Shown here: piece by piece, positions 6,514 through 6,820 of the stretch
Numbering within the stretch: the first letter of the stretch is position 1
How the letters are laid out: every line of letters begins with the position of its first letter
Source: Chloroflexota bacterium
Lineage (GTDB): Bacteria; Chloroflexota; Limnocylindria; QHBO01
Assembly (NCBI GenBank): GCA_023250255.1
Contig: JAHFBB010000048.1
Location: 1-6,820, forward strand
Reading direction: 5' to 3'
DNA: 6,820 nucleotides
Program-made: the position numbers and the translations under genes
Notes under the pieces: generated by a model
What the model was told of the DNA's origin: nothing
What the model saw: the letters and a program-made list of their open reading frames with translations, nothing else
Database searches by the model: none

Positions 6514-6820
6514 TCAGACCAGGCGTTGGCGCAGCCGAGCTCCGGCGAAGGCGAACACGCCCATCGAAACCGCGAAGTGGCCAACCATGGCCGGAATGAC
6601 CGAGCCCGTCTCAACGGTCACCAGGCCACAGGCGTAGCCCAGGATGGCGGAGCCGATGAGGAAGTACCAATCGTGGTCCTTCCACGAACGGCGATGGGCA
6701 GCGGCGAATATCACCGCCTGCGCCGCAATCGCAATACCGATGGGCAACCCCGAGAAGACCATCAATCCCAGGATCAGCGAGCGGAATTGGAGCTCCTCGG
6801 ACACCGCATTGAGGGCCGCC
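6514..6820 (-). CDS. CPBP-family (CAAX-like) intramembrane metalloprotease, C-terminal part, cut by the window edge
   Basis: The frame is open through the right edge, so the start is outside the window; about 102 C-terminal residues are visible. The first of them read AALNAVSEELQFRSL, which is the CPBP/Rce1-like motif 1 (EExxxR). Motif 2 (FxxxH) is seen in AVIFAAAH, and the third motif is GHFAVS, where Ser stands at the position usually held by Asn. Three hydrophobic segments are visible: around LILGLMVFSGLPIGIAIAA, around WYFLIGSAILGYACGLV, and VIPAMVGHFAVSMGVFAFAG. This is a membrane protein with its active site within the bilayer. Bacterial members are linked to processing or resistance to peptides, but the substrate here is unknown. 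The GTG at 6804 lies inside motif 1 and is not the true start. hemW follows after 8 bp. Confidence 0.88.
   Translation of the reverse strand, partial: AALNAVSEELQFRSLILGLMVFSGLPIGIAIAAQAVIFAAAHRRSWKDHDWYFLIGSAILGYACGLVTVETGSVIPAMVGHFAVSMGVFAFAGARLRQRLV

Noticed and set aside
6802..6804. GTG as the start of the CPBP-type gene
   Set aside because: The codons upstream of it in the same frame (AALNA) continue the conserved helix leading into EExxxR, so this is an internal valine codon.

Overview
This is a compact, high-GC window in which every supported gene lies on the minus strand. Read in the direction of transcription (high to low coordinates), the order is: the C-terminal part of a CPBP/CAAX-type membrane protease, hemW (heme chaperone, radical-SAM family), a 1067-residue signalling protein joining a zinc ribbon, a class III nucleotide cyclase, a STAND-type ATPase and a TPR-like region, and then the heat-shock cluster hrcA, grpE and the start of dnaK. 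The dnaK gene runs off the left edge and the protease gene runs off the right edge. Almost all of the sequence is coding. The longest non-coding stretch is the 82 bp between the cyclase stop and the hrcA start, and it is filled by the heat-shock promoter and its CIRCE operator.

Regulation is unusually easy to read. A sigma-70/sigma-A-like promoter (TTGACA, 17 bp, TACCAT on the minus strand) is followed by a perfect CIRCE inverted repeat and then hrcA, whose product is the repressor that binds CIRCE. HrcA should therefore repress its own operon, with grpE and dnaK downstream. hrcA and grpE overlap by 8 bp (ATGACTGA) and grpE and dnaK are 20 bp apart, so the three probably form one transcript. 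DnaK with its nucleotide exchange factor GrpE makes up the Hsp70 chaperone machine. A dnaJ may follow outside the window, but it cannot be seen.

The upstream block (protease, hemW, cyclase) is also tightly packed, with gaps of 8 and 27 bp. It may be one transcript that reads into the heat-shock promoter. The stop codon of the cyclase gene lies inside the -35 hexamer of the hrcA promoter, so the two units touch.

The hemW-hrcA-grpE-dnaK order resembles the arrangement known from Bacillota, but the base composition is high-GC. HrcA/CIRCE control of a grpE-dnaK operon, rather than HspR control of dnaK-grpE-dnaJ, argues against a typical actinobacterium. A high-GC Chloroflexota-like bacterium is my best guess. 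This is inference from gene order and composition, not from a phylogenetic marker search. I see no mobile elements, tRNA or rRNA genes, CRISPR arrays or clear terminators. The most notable feature is the large cyclase-ATPase-TPR gene placed between hemW and hrcA. I found no convincing evidence of a wholly new system.
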